Shown here: piece by piece, positions 42,031-49,912 of the stretch
Layout: each line of letters starts with the position of its first letter
How positions within the stretch are numbered: position 1 is the stretch's first letter
DNA from: an uncultured Clostridia bacterium
GTDB taxonomy: Bacteria > Bacillota > Clostridia > Christensenellales > UBA1242
Direction: 5' to 3'
Assembly (NCBI GenBank): GCA_934771475.1
Contig: CAKVMD010000008.1
Span: forward strand, 1 to 57,860
Length of the DNA stretch: 57,860 nt
Program-made: the position numbers and the translations under genes
The notes under the pieces: model-generated
Told to the model about the DNA's origin: nothing
The model's input: only the letters and a program-made list of their open reading frames with translations
Databases searched by the model: none

Positions 42031-42291
42031 ATGAGAGTTGGAAATGTTGTTCAAGCACTGGCTGGAAAAGAAATTGGACAAATCTTCGTGATTGTCCGCC
42101 TTGATGATAAATATGCTTATTTATCAAATGGCAAAAGGCTTAAATATGATAAGCCTAAAAAAAAGAGCCTAAAACATGTTAAATTATACGACGAAGAGGC
42201 TCTGACCGAAGAAGCGCTTAGCGAAAAAGACGAAAAAGTGAATGCGCTTATTCGCAAATTCTTATCAAAAAAAAGGAGTGAACATGTCTAA
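42031..42291 (+). CDS. KOW-domain RNA-binding protein (L14e-like)
   Basis: 86 residues. RVGNVVQALAGKEIGQIFVIVRLDDKYAYLSNGKRLKYDKPKKKS is the KOW/SH3 fold of the small L14e-like family that Bacillota often carry between map and infA; the rest is a charged helix. It presumably binds rRNA or the ribosome. The ribosome site is weak (AGAGG) and its end overlaps infA by eight bases. Confidence 0.88.
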   Translation: MRVGNVVQALAGKEIGQIFVIVRLDDKYAYLSNGKRLKYDKPKKKSLKHVKLYDEEALTEEALSEKDEKVNALIRKFLSKKRSEHV

Positions 42292-42508
42292 GGAAGATGT
42301 GATTGAATTTGAAGGAGTGGTTGAAGAAGTTCTTCCAAACACCACATTTAGAGTCCGTTTATCAAATGGACATGAAATCATCACCTACCTTTCAGGGAAA
42401 TTGAGGAAAAATTATATCAAAGTTCTTGAAGGGGACAAAGTAAAAGTGGAAATGAGCCCATACGACCTCACCAAGGGTAGAATAACTTGGAGAGAAAAGG
42501 GTTGCTAA
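42284..42508 (+). CDS. infA: Translation initiation factor IF-1
   Basis: 74 residues. SKEDVIEFEGVVEEVLPNTTFRVRLSNGHEI and VEMSPYDLTKGRITWR are the OB-fold signature. IF-1 blocks the A site during initiation. ATG 42284 follows AAGGAG; an upstream in-frame ATG (42242) lies inside the KOW gene and is not used. Confidence 0.98.
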   Translation: MSKEDVIEFEGVVEEVLPNTTFRVRLSNGHEIITYLSGKLRKNYIKVLEGDKVKVEMSPYDLTKGRITWREKGC

Positions 42509-42520
42509 AAAGGAGAAACA

Positions 42521-42637
42521 ATGAAAGTTAGAGCATCTGTTAAGCCAATTTGTGATAAGTGTAGAGTTATTAAGAGAGATGGTAAAGTTATGGTCATTTG
42601 CTCAAAAGACGCTAAACACAAACAAGTACAAGGCTAA
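42521..42637 (+). CDS. rpmJ: 50S ribosomal protein L36, zinc form
   Basis: 38 residues: MKVRASVKPICDKCRVIKR and a C-terminal VICSKDAKHKQVQG. Zinc ligands C11, C14, C27 and H33 are all present. AAGGAGA lies before ATG, and it stands between infA and rpsM as in most Bacillota. Confidence 0.97.
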   Translation: MKVRASVKPICDKCRVIKRDGKVMVICSKDAKHKQVQG

Positions 42638-42661
42638 AATAAAATATTGGAGGATAATTAA

Positions 42662-43039
42662 ATGGCAAGAATTGCTGGTGTAGATTTACCCAGAGAAAAA
42701 AGATTGGAACTTGGACTTACCTATATCTATGGAATAGGCAGAGTTACTTCCAACAAAATTTGTGAAGCAACAGGCGTTAGCGCTGATACTCGCGTTAAAG
42801 ACCTTACTGATGAACAAGTTGCTAAACTTAGAAACTATATTGAACATAATGTCCTTGTTGAAGGTGAACTTCGCAAAAAAGTCGATATGGACATTAAAAA
42901 ACTTATTGAAATCGGTTGCTACCGTGGTGTTCGTCATCGTAAAGGACTCCCTGTAAGAGGACAAAACACTAGAAACAACGCTAGAACTAGAAAAGGTCCA
43001 AAGAGAGTTGTAGCGGGAAGCTCTAAGAAGGGTAAATAA
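42662..43039 (+). CDS. rpsM: 30S ribosomal protein S13
   Basis: 125 residues. MARIAGVDLPREKRLELGLTYIYGIG, RHRKGLPVRGQNTRNNARTRKGP and the basic tail reaching to the P-site tRNA are complete. S13 bridges to L5. A GGAGG site lies ten bases before ATG. Confidence 0.99.
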   Translation: MARIAGVDLPREKRLELGLTYIYGIGRVTSNKICEATGVSADTRVKDLTDEQVAKLRNYIEHNVLVEGELRKKVDMDIKKLIEIGCYRGVRHRKGLPVRGQNTRNNARTRKGPKRVVAGSSKKGK

Positions 43040-43049
43040 GGAGAGATAA

Positions 43050-43451
43050 ATGGCAACAAAAACTATTAATAATGTAAAGAAAACAAAGAAAAGAGTTAGC
43101 AAAAATGTAACTGCTGGACAAGTTCACATTAAGACCTCTTTCAACAACACCATCGTTAGTTTCACTGACTGCGAAGGTAATGTTATTTCTTGGTGCTCAT
43201 CTGGTAGACTTAAACTTAAAGGTTCAAAGAAGAGTACTCCATTCGCAGCACAAACTTGTGTTGAAGAAGCCGCAAAAGTCGCAAAAGAACATGGTATCAA
43301 AACAGTTGAAGTTTTCGTTAAAGGACCTGGTTCTGGTAGAGAACTTGCTATCCGTTCAATTCAAAACTGTGATATCGCTGTTACTATGATTAAGGATGTT
43401 TCACCAATCGCTCATAACGGTTGCAGACCTCCTAAAACTAGAAGAGTATAA
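43050..43451 (+). CDS. rpsK: 30S ribosomal protein S11
   Basis: 133 residues. VHIKTSFNNTIVSFTDCEGNVISWCSSG and the end DVSPIAHNGCRPPKTRRV are diagnostic. S11 forms part of the mRNA exit platform. A short charged N-terminus (about 20 residues) precedes the core. AAGGAGAG precedes ATG. Confidence 0.99.
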   Translation: MATKTINNVKKTKKRVSKNVTAGQVHIKTSFNNTIVSFTDCEGNVISWCSSGRLKLKGSKKSTPFAAQTCVEEAAKVAKEHGIKTVEVFVKGPGSGRELAIRSIQNCDIAVTMIKDVSPIAHNGCRPPKTRRV

Positions 43452-43465
43452 AAGGAGAAAGGTAA

Positions 43466-44092
43466 ATGGCAAGAACTATTGAACCTGACTGCCGTCAGTG
43501 TAGAAGAGAAGGTTGCAAACTTTTCCTTAAAGGTGAAAGATGCACCACTAAAAAATGTGCTATGGAAAGAAGACCTGTTATCCCTGGGCAACATGGCAAC
43601 TCAAAGAGAAGAGTTACTTTCTCTGAATATGGCACACAACTTAGAGAAAAACAAAAAGTTAAAAGAATGTATGGTATTCTCGAAAAACAATTTAGAGAAT
43701 ATTATGAAAAAGCTCGTAAAATGGAAGGAGCTACTGGTCCTCAAATGCTCGTATGCATTGAAAGAAGACTTGATAATGTTGTTTACAGAATGGGAATTGG
43801 CAGAAGCCGTAAACAAGCCCGCCAAATTGTAAACCATGGACTTATCACTGTTAACGGAAAGAGAGTAAATATTCCTTCTTTCTCAGTTAAAGTGGGTGAT
43901 GTTATCGCTATCAAAGAAAACAAACAAGACAATGTATTTTTCAAAGATTTGAAAGGTGCTAAGGTCGTAATGCCAAAATGGCTTGAATTCGACACTAACA
44001 CTCTTACAGGGAAAATCAATGCTCTTCCTGTTAGAGAAGATATTGATGCTGACATCAAAGAACAACTTATCGTTGAATTGTATTCAAGATAG
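43466..44092 (+). CDS. rpsD: 30S ribosomal protein S4, zinc form
   Basis: 208 residues. Four Cys near the start (CRQCRREGCKL and CTTKKC) make the zinc-binding form; the S4 RNA-binding domain RLDNVVYRMGIGRSRKQARQIVNHGLITVNG follows. S4 starts 30S assembly and often represses its own operon. AAAGGAGAAAGG lies before ATG. Confidence 0.99.
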   Translation: MARTIEPDCRQCRREGCKLFLKGERCTTKKCAMERRPVIPGQHGNSKRRVTFSEYGTQLREKQKVKRMYGILEKQFREYYEKARKMEGATGPQMLVCIERRLDNVVYRMGIGRSRKQARQIVNHGLITVNGKRVNIPSFSVKVGDVIAIKENKQDNVFFKDLKGAKVVMPKWLEFDTNTLTGKINALPVREDIDADIKEQLIVELYSR

Positions 44093-44113
44093 TTTTATAG
44101 GAGGATTAGATTT

Positions 44114-45064
44114 ATGGAAATGGAAAGACCTAGAATCGCTTGTGAAGAAACAGATAATGGTGCTTTCGCCAGATTTGTTGTAGAGCCACTTGAAAAAGGC
44201 TACGGAATCACTCTTGGAAATGCTATGAGAAGAACTCTTCTCTCTGCACTTCCAGGGTCTGCCCCTATCGCAGTTAGAATTGCCGGTGTTGCACACGAAT
44301 TTTCTACTGTTAGAGGCGTAACAGAAGATGTTGTTGACATCATTCTTAATCTTAAATCACTTGCAGTTAAATGCAAAAACCGTGATAGAGATTTCGTAAC
44401 ATACCTTCACATTAGAAAAAATGGAGCAGGTGAAGTTACAGCAAGAGATTTTGAAGAAAATAGTGAAGTTGAAATTCTTAACCCAGACCTCCACATTTGC
44501 ACAATGGACGATGGTGCTGTTTTCAATCTTGACCTTATGATTGGCAACGGTAGAGGATATGTTCCAAACACTGATAACAAAGAAAAGTTTGATGACATTG
44601 ATTTCATAGCTATGGATTCATTATTCTCACCAGTTAAGAGAGTTAACTTCAATGTTGAAAGCACTCGTGTTGGTCAAAGTGTTAATTTTGACAAACTCAC
44701 TCTTGAAGTTGAAACAAACGGAACAACTTCTGCTAGGGAAATTGTTGCTCTTGCAGGAAAGATTGTTATGGAACATATCAATCTTTTTGTTGAACTTTGC
44801 TCACAAATCGCAAATTCAGATATCTTAGTTTCAAGGGAAGAAGACAAACAAGTAAAACTTATGGAACTTCCTATTGAAGAAATGGATCTTTCTGTTCGTT
44901 CATACAACTGCTTGAAGAGAGCAGGAATCAACAATGTTGAAGACCTCACTAAAAAGTCAAGAGGCGATATGCTTAAAGTTAAAAATCTTGGCATTAAGTC
45001 TATTGATGAGGTTATTGCAAAACTTGAAAGTTATGGACTTTCTCTTCGTAAGGACGAAGACTAA
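44114..45064 (+). CDS. rpoA: RNA polymerase alpha subunit
   Basis: 316 residues. The N-terminal dimer domain has ARFVVEPLEKGYGITLGNAMRRTLLSALPG; the C-terminal domain, joined by a linker near residue 240, has SVRSYNCLKRAGINNVEDL and KVKNLGIKSIDEVIAKL, which bind UP-element DNA and activators. TAGGAGG lies 11 bases before ATG. It is the usual neighbour of rpsD and rplQ. Confidence 0.99.
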   Translation: MEMERPRIACEETDNGAFARFVVEPLEKGYGITLGNAMRRTLLSALPGSAPIAVRIAGVAHEFSTVRGVTEDVVDIILNLKSLAVKCKNRDRDFVTYLHIRKNGAGEVTARDFEENSEVEILNPDLHICTMDDGAVFNLDLMIGNGRGYVPNTDNKEKFDDIDFIAMDSLFSPVKRVNFNVESTRVGQSVNFDKLTLEVETNGTTSAREIVALAGKIVMEHINLFVELCSQIANSDILVSREEDKQVKLMELPIEEMDLSVRSYNCLKRAGINNVEDLTKKSRGDMLKVKNLGIKSIDEVIAKLESYGLSLRKDED

Positions 45065-45084
45065 AATAATAAAGGAGAAAAGTA

Positions 45085-45594
45085 ATGGCTAACGAAAAAT
45101 TAGGAAGACCAAGCAAAGAAAAAGACGCTATGCTTCGTGGACTTGTTTCTGACCTTTTGTGGTATGGTAAAGTTGAAACAACTGTTGCCAGAGCAAAATC
45201 AGTTAGACGCCAAGCAGAAAAACTCTTAACACTTGCTATCAACTCTTACGAAGACATCGTTAAAGTTGAAAAAGAAATCAAAGACGCAAAGGGCGTTAAA
45301 GTTAAGACTACTGTTTCTAACGACGGTCCAAAGAAATTGCAAGCACGCAGACAACTTATGGCTTATCTCATGGACAGACAAGAACAAAGAAAACCAAAAG
45401 AATCTGTTGAGGCATTTGATGCAAGAACTAACGGAATTAACCACCCACTTCTTGAAAAAATCTTCAATGTTTATGCTCCAAAATATGCAGCAAGAGCAAA
45501 AGAAGTAGGTCAAGGTGGTGGATACACTAGAATCATTAAGATGGGTCAACGCAGAGGCGACTCAGCTGAATTGGCTATTGTAGAACTTATTTAA
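45085..45594 (+). CDS. rplQ: 50S ribosomal protein L17 with internal insertion
   Basis: 169 residues against about 115-130 usually. The core KLGRPSKEKDAMLRGLVSDLLWYGKVETTVARAKSVR and the end GGGYTRIIKMGQRRGDSAELAIVEL are normal. Between them an inserted charged helical segment of some 45 residues (about 60-105, VEKEIKDAKGVKVKTTVS) enlarges the protein, as in some clostridial lineages. It closes the operon before a strong terminator. AAAGGAGA precedes ATG. Confidence 0.97.
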   Translation: MANEKLGRPSKEKDAMLRGLVSDLLWYGKVETTVARAKSVRRQAEKLLTLAINSYEDIVKVEKEIKDAKGVKVKTTVSNDGPKKLQARRQLMAYLMDRQEQRKPKESVEAFDARTNGINHPLLEKIFNVYAPKYAARAKEVGQGGGYTRIIKMGQRRGDSAELAIVELI

Positions 45595-45598
45595 TAAC

Positions 45599-45640
45599 AA
45601 AAAAATCATCGAAGGCATGGCGCGGTCGATGATTTTTTTG
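45599..45640 (+). terminator. Terminator of the ribosomal operon
   Basis: AAAAAATCATCGA pairs with TCGATGATTTTTT around a 13-base loop, followed by T. Confidence 0.92.
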
Positions 45641-45642
45641 TT

Positions 45643-45724
45643 GAAAAATAAACAGAAAAATAAACAGAAAAATAAACAGAAAAATAAACAGAAAAATAAA
45701 CAGAAAAATAAACAGAAAAATAAG
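45643..45724 (+). repeat. 12-base tandem repeat, about 6.8 copies
   Basis: The unit GAAAAATAAACA is repeated without a break directly after the operon terminator. It is a minisatellite; the period of 12 keeps all frames open, which explains a spurious LFIF-repeat frame on the minus strand. Confidence 0.95.
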
Positions 45725-46060
45725 AGAAACTAGAAAACAAGATAGAAAAATCGAGTTAATCCTAAAAAACAAAAATTGCATCTAAAATATTTAAATTTTT
45801 CGTAAAGTATTTTGTGAGGTTTTGTGAGGAGTTTTGTGAAATCTTATTTTGAACTTTCTTATTGAATTTGCATTGTTTAAGGTGTATATCAAAAACTTTG
45901 CAAAGGGAGCTGGGGGAACATATTGCGGTGAAAAGTACACATAGGAGGCGTTGTGGTAAGTAAATTATAGACAGTTGGGTAAGCAAATTATAAAAAACTT
46001 GGTAAACTATCGACAAAATGCCATAAATTATCTATTTTTTGTACAAATTTTTTAATTATG
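45725..46060. other. Intergenic stretch with degenerate short repeats
   Basis: No supported gene. TTTTGTGAGG-type words occur three times near 45815-45840, and GTAAGYAAATTATA occurs twice near 45956-45990. It looks like expanded or slipped sequence next to the minisatellite. Confidence 0.55.
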
Positions 46061-46089
46061 TTGACATATTATCACTTTTGTTTTATTAT
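46061..46089 (+). promoter_or_regulatory. Promoter of the SHOCT gene pair
   Basis: TTGACA (46061-46066), 17 bases, TATTAT (46084-46089). The leader to the first ATG would be about 110 bases. Confidence 0.75.
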
Positions 46090-46202
46090 TAAAATAATAA
46101 GGGATATTCTTGTTCCCATCAATAATTACTCTTTGTGGAGAAGCCGATAAACGGAGAGCCTTGGGGCGAAAGAATATTTCTAAAATTTTTAAGGAGGATA
46201 TC

Positions 46203-46829
46203 ATGAGAAGAAAATTAGCATTTACAGGCTTTATTATGGGTACAAGCTTTATTGCACTATTTACTGCAATAATCGTTATTGGAGCCATAGAACTTGCCAG
46301 CTATTCAGGTTATGTAAATTTTCCAGCTCAAATTTGGGCTATGATTATCACAGAAATTGTGTTATCAGTAACAACTTTGGTTTTAAACTCTGTTGCAATC
46401 CCAACAACTACAACTGCTCAAAAAATGAATAAAAAGAAAGGAATTGTAATCACAGCTATCGTGTTCAATTTCCTTGAAGTTTTAGTGTTCATTTTGGCAC
46501 TTGCTAGCTCACCTGAAACTGGAATTCTTATTCTTTATATAATATTTTTGCTTGGTATTATTGCTTCAAATGTTCTTGCAATTATTGATTTGGCTAACAA
46601 CAGCAAAGCAATGAAGGTTGAAATTGAAGGCGTAGATGTTGCAAACACAGTTGAACCTGAAACAAAAACAGAGCGCGTGAATGTTGCTAAAAGCAGCACT
46701 GCTACTATGCAAGTAAATGACCTTGAAGAAGAAATTAACAAATTGCTCTTAATGAAAGCAAAAAATCTCATCACAGATGAAGAATTTGAAAAATTAAAAG
46801 CACACGCTATTGAAAAGAGATTGGGTTAA
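46203..46829 (+). CDS. Four-helix membrane protein with C-terminal SHOCT domain
   Basis: A 208-residue membrane protein with four helices (about residues 8-30, 43-66, 79-101 and 106-128), then a polar linker and a SHOCT-type end (DLEEEINKLLLMKAKNLITDEEFEKLKAHAIEK). SHOCT helices are thought to act as oligomerisation elements. ATG 46203 follows AAGGAGG; the longer frame upstream has no such site. The next gene, one base away, encodes a paralogue. No function is known to me. Confidence 0.85.
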   Translation: MRRKLAFTGFIMGTSFIALFTAIIVIGAIELASYSGYVNFPAQIWAMIITEIVLSVTTLVLNSVAIPTTTTAQKMNKKKGIVITAIVFNFLEVLVFILALASSPETGILILYIIFLLGIIASNVLAIIDLANNSKAMKVEIEGVDVANTVEPETKTERVNVAKSSTATMQVNDLEEEINKLLLMKAKNLITDEEFEKLKAHAIEKRLG

Positions 46830-46830
46830 T

Positions 46831-47442
46831 ATGAAAAAGAAACTTACTTTTGCAGGCGCTCTTGTTAGCGCAGTTACTTTAATTGCCTTTGCGGTTATAA
46901 TGATTAGAGGAATAATTGTTATTGCCAAAAGTGGTAATCAAGAATTAATATCAAATTTGGGTATGAGTATTTTTGAGGTTATACTTATGATTATTACAAT
47001 CATATTTGATTTCCTCACGCTTCCACTCGCCAAATCGGGCGAAGCACTGCTCAACAAAAAATGGATTGTTTCAGTTGCAATCTATGGAAGTGCACTTCTT
47101 GGATGCTTAACACTTTACGATGTTTTCTATGCTACTGGCGCAGTTTTAGCTATCATGCTCATCTTTATTGCTGGGCTTGCTACTGCAACAACACTCATGA
47201 CAGTTGATTTTTATAACGAAAGGAAAAAGGTTGATAATGCGCCTACCATGAGAGCAACAAACGCAGATGAACTCAAAGCAAGACTTGCTGGTAAAAAAGA
47301 CGCAGATGAAATCATTGCCGAGGAAGAATCGCTTGAAAAGCGTCTTGAAAAAGCACAAGAATTAAAGGAACAAGGCCTAATCACTGACGAAGAGTTCAAC
47401 AAATATAAAAGCGAAATATTAAACAATGAAATGGACAAATAA
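46831..47442 (+). CDS. Paralogous four-helix membrane protein with SHOCT domain
   Basis: A 203-residue protein with the same plan as its upstream neighbour: MKKKLTFAGALVSAVTLIAF resembles MRRKLAFTGFIMGTSFIALF, four helices follow, and the end EKAQELKEQGLITDEEFNKYKSEIL is a SHOCT helix. An additional charged helix (NADELKARLAGKKDADEI) sits before it. The start lies one base after the preceding stop, so the pair is translated together and may form a heteromer. It arose by tandem duplication. Confidence 0.85.
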   Translation: MKKKLTFAGALVSAVTLIAFAVIMIRGIIVIAKSGNQELISNLGMSIFEVILMIITIIFDFLTLPLAKSGEALLNKKWIVSVAIYGSALLGCLTLYDVFYATGAVLAIMLIFIAGLATATTLMTVDFYNERKKVDNAPTMRATNADELKARLAGKKDADEIIAEEESLEKRLEKAQELKEQGLITDEEFNKYKSEILNNEMDK

Positions 47443-47627
47443 TGTACATTTTTTTGTTTGCTCATTTTATAATTAAAGAGTGCAAAATTAAGTCAGATGT
47501 GATTGAGGTTCGCACATTGTGTGAGTTAGACCCCATTGCTTTGCGAGATGAAACAAGAATGAAAATAATTCTTGTTTTTTTGCTTAATTTTTCCCTTAAT
47601 ATTGGTGAAAATGTTTATAGGTATTTA

Positions 47628-47656
47628 TTGTTTTTATTTATCGAATGTGTTAGAAT
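47628..47656 (+). promoter_or_regulatory. Promoter of dtd
   Basis: TTGTTT (47628-47633), 17 bases, TAGAAT (47651-47656), just before the ribosome site of dtd. The gap from 47443 holds no supported gene. Confidence 0.55.
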
Positions 47657-47673
47657 AAATCATAGGAGTTTTT

Positions 47674-48120
47674 ATGCGTGCGGTTATTCAAAGAGTCAGT
47701 TATGCGTCGCTTAAAGTTGACGGGAGGCTTGTAAGCAAAATAAATCAAGGTTTTCTTGTCCTATTAGGAGTGGGTGTCGGAGATAGTGAACAAGCAAGCG
47801 AAAAACTTGCAAAAAAGATTGCACTGATGAGAGTATTTGAGGACGAAAATGGCAAAATGAATTTATCACTGGCTGACGTTGGCGGTGAAATTTTGTTGGT
47901 AAGTCAATTTACTCTTTACGCAGATTGTAAACATGGTAATAGGCCTAGTTTTACAAATGCAGAAAAGCCAGAAATTGCACAAAAAACATACGAAAATTTT
48001 ATCAAATTGCTTGAAAGTTATAATTTGCCAGTAAAAACGGGTATTTTTGGCGCAGATATGAAAATTGAACTACTAAACAATGGACCCGTTACAATAATTT
48101 TAGATGATAAAGATTTATAA
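47674..48120 (+). CDS. dtd: D-aminoacyl-tRNA deacylase
   Basis: 148 residues, standard. It removes D-amino acids (and glycine) wrongly charged to tRNA. MRAVIQRVSYASLKVDG, the SQFTLYADCKHGNRPSFTNA motif and NGPVTIILD with the GP motif that screens chirality are all present. TAGGAG precedes ATG. In many Bacillota dtd follows relA; here it stands alone. Confidence 0.97.
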   Translation: MRAVIQRVSYASLKVDGRLVSKINQGFLVLLGVGVGDSEQASEKLAKKIALMRVFEDENGKMNLSLADVGGEILLVSQFTLYADCKHGNRPSFTNAEKPEIAQKTYENFIKLLESYNLPVKTGIFGADMKIELLNNGPVTIILDDKDL

Positions 48121-48129
48121 AGGTTTTAA

Positions 48130-48158
48130 TTGATTTTTTTGATAAAAAGTCTTATAAT
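48130..48158 (+). promoter_or_regulatory. Promoter of PHP-whiA-dnaE
   Basis: TTGATT (48130-48135), 17 bases, TATAAT (48153-48158), then AAGGAG and ATG 48176. Confidence 0.75.
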
Positions 48159-48175
48159 TTTTTTAAGGAGTAGGC

Positions 48176-48943
48176 ATGATTTTACTTGGAGACTATCATA
48201 CACATACAAAATATTCGCGCCACAACCATGGCAAGGGCAGTGTTCTTGAAAATGCTTCGGTCGCATCAAACAAGGGGCTTAAACAAATAGCAATCACTGA
48301 CCATGGTTTTTCGCACCGCCTTTATGGAGTGAGAAGAAGCCAAATACCAGAAGTTAAGGAAGATATTTTGAATGCCAAAGAAATTACTGGCGTGGATATT
48401 TTGCTCGGGGTTGAAGCGAATCTCATTTCTTGTGATGGCAAAGTGGACATAGAAGAAAGTGATCTTCAATACCTTGATATTCTTTTGATGGGATATCACG
48501 CAATGGCAAGAATGGATAGTTTTAAAGACAAAAATAAACTTTTCTATGCAAATTATTTCGGCAAGGCTTTTGCGCCAAGCAAGGAAAGAATTACAAGAAA
48601 TACTACCGCCTTTTTGCGCGCTCTTGATAAGTATCCTATTGATGTTATCACGCATCTTAATTACGGATGCCCAACCGACACTTTGGCGGTCGCAAGAATG
48701 GCAAAAGAAAAAGGCACGCTGATTGAACTTAATGGCAAAAGAATAAATTTTACAGATGAAGAACTTTTGACGATGGCAGGCGAAGGGGTTAAATTTATTG
48801 TAAACTCAGACGCACATGAACCATCAAAGGTTGGCGAGTGTAACAACGCTATCAACACTATTTTTAGGCTCAATTTGCCACTTTCTCAGGTGGTAAATAT
48901 TGATAAATTGCCTAAATTCACATCAAAACGAGGGATAAATTGA
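48176..48943 (+). CDS. PHP-domain phosphoesterase
   Basis: A 255-residue PHP-family metal hydrolase. Motifs GDYHTHTKYSRHNHG (HTH metal site), AITDHGFSHRLYG, GVEANL, MGYH and VNSDAHEPSKVG supply the usual nine His/Asp/Glu ligands. Stand-alone PHP proteins of this type resemble histidinol phosphatase and YcdX, but no histidine gene is near. It starts a three-gene unit and its stop overlaps the whiA start, so it may belong to the whiA neighbourhood. Substrate is unknown. Confidence 0.88.
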   Translation: MILLGDYHTHTKYSRHNHGKGSVLENASVASNKGLKQIAITDHGFSHRLYGVRRSQIPEVKEDILNAKEITGVDILLGVEANLISCDGKVDIEESDLQYLDILLMGYHAMARMDSFKDKNKLFYANYFGKAFAPSKERITRNTTAFLRALDKYPIDVITHLNYGCPTDTLAVARMAKEKGTLIELNGKRINFTDEELLTMAGEGVKFIVNSDAHEPSKVGECNNAINTIFRLNLPLSQVVNIDKLPKFTSKRGIN

Positions 48944-49902
48944 GTTTTGCAAAGGACACAAAAGTAGAAATTATAGAAAATCAAATTGAGGACGCTGATG
49001 GTATCCTCGCTTTTTTGACGGGACTTATCCACGCGTGCGGGACTATAACTAAAAACAGCGACGGGTTGAGGGTAGATATTGTAACCGATTTTAAAGAGGT
49101 TTTTGGCTATTTGAACGGTCTGGTGCTAAAATTGTATGGGGAGAACCTTTCTCTTGAGATTTCTGACGATTATATCATAAATAAAACAACATATTATCGT
49201 ATAAAATTCCCTGTTTCAATTTCTATGCAAGTTCTAAAAGATTGCGCTCTTGTTGACCAGCAAGGCAATTTTAACCTTGACGGGGAAGTTGATGAAAGTT
49301 TGGTGGCTGACGAAGAGACAAAAAAGCGTTTTGTTGCAGGCGCTTATGTCGGATGTGCAACAAGCAGTATAAAACTAAGCGACCTAGGTTCACAAGCGCC
49401 AACAACTGGTTATCATCTTGAATTCGCTTCTCACAAAAAGACTTTTCTTGAAAAAGTTAAGTCGGTGCTTGAAGAGTTTGAAATTCAAGGCAAGATTTCG
49501 ACTAGAAAGAAAATATATGTGTTGTATTTCAAAGATGGGGACGCTATTAAAGATTTGCTTGCTCTTCTAGGCGCTGGGAACGCAGTTCTTGAACTTGCTG
49601 ACGAAATGGCAAAACGAGGGCTTAGAAACACGGTAAACAGACAAGTAAACTGTATTAACGCCAACATCAATAAAACGGTTGAGGCAAGTTTAAAGCAAAT
49701 TCAAGCGATAAAATATATAAATAAAAAAATAGGTCTGGACGCGCTTCCAGAAGATTTGCAAGAAGTTGCGGTGTTAAGGCTGGCAAATCCACAAGAGAGC
49801 ATGGACGAACTTTTAAAGTTATCCACAATTAAACTGACCAAAAGTGGATTAAATCATAGATTTAGAAGAATTCTTAAAATCGCAGAATTTTTGAAGAAAT
49901 AA
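48940..49902 (+). CDS. whiA: DNA-binding protein WhiA
   Basis: 320 residues. WhiA joins a degenerate LAGLIDADG homing-endonuclease fold (FVAGAYVGCATSSIKLSD, GYHLEFAS) to a C-terminal helix-turn-helix (RNTVNRQVNCINANINKTVEASLKQI, KLTKSGLNHRFRRI). It controls sporulation in Streptomyces and cell division or chromosome segregation in Bacillus. The start is TTG 48940, overlapping the PHP stop (TTGA); it gives the expected MSF start. The normal partners rapZ and yvcK are not here. Confidence 0.95.
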   Translation: MSFAKDTKVEIIENQIEDADGILAFLTGLIHACGTITKNSDGLRVDIVTDFKEVFGYLNGLVLKLYGENLSLEISDDYIINKTTYYRIKFPVSISMQVLKDCALVDQQGNFNLDGEVDESLVADEETKKRFVAGAYVGCATSSIKLSDLGSQAPTTGYHLEFASHKKTFLEKVKSVLEEFEIQGKISTRKKIYVLYFKDGDAIKDLLALLGAGNAVLELADEMAKRGLRNTVNRQVNCINANINKTVEASLKQIQAIKYINKKIGLDALPEDLQEVAVLRLANPQESMDELLKLSTIKLTKSGLNHRFRRILKIAEFLKK

Positions 49903-49912
49903 AGGGGATAAA

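Noticed and set aside
45643..45724. Possible CRISPR array
   Set aside because: The repeats are contiguous 12-base units without spacers and there are no cas genes in the window.
45587..45781. Minus-strand ORF with repeated LFIF residues
   Set aside because: It is only the translation of the 12-base minisatellite and the operon terminator.
47442..47714. 90-codon ORF between the SHOCT pair and dtd
   Set aside because: It overlaps the dtd start and promoter, lacks a ribosome site and reads like noncoding DNA.
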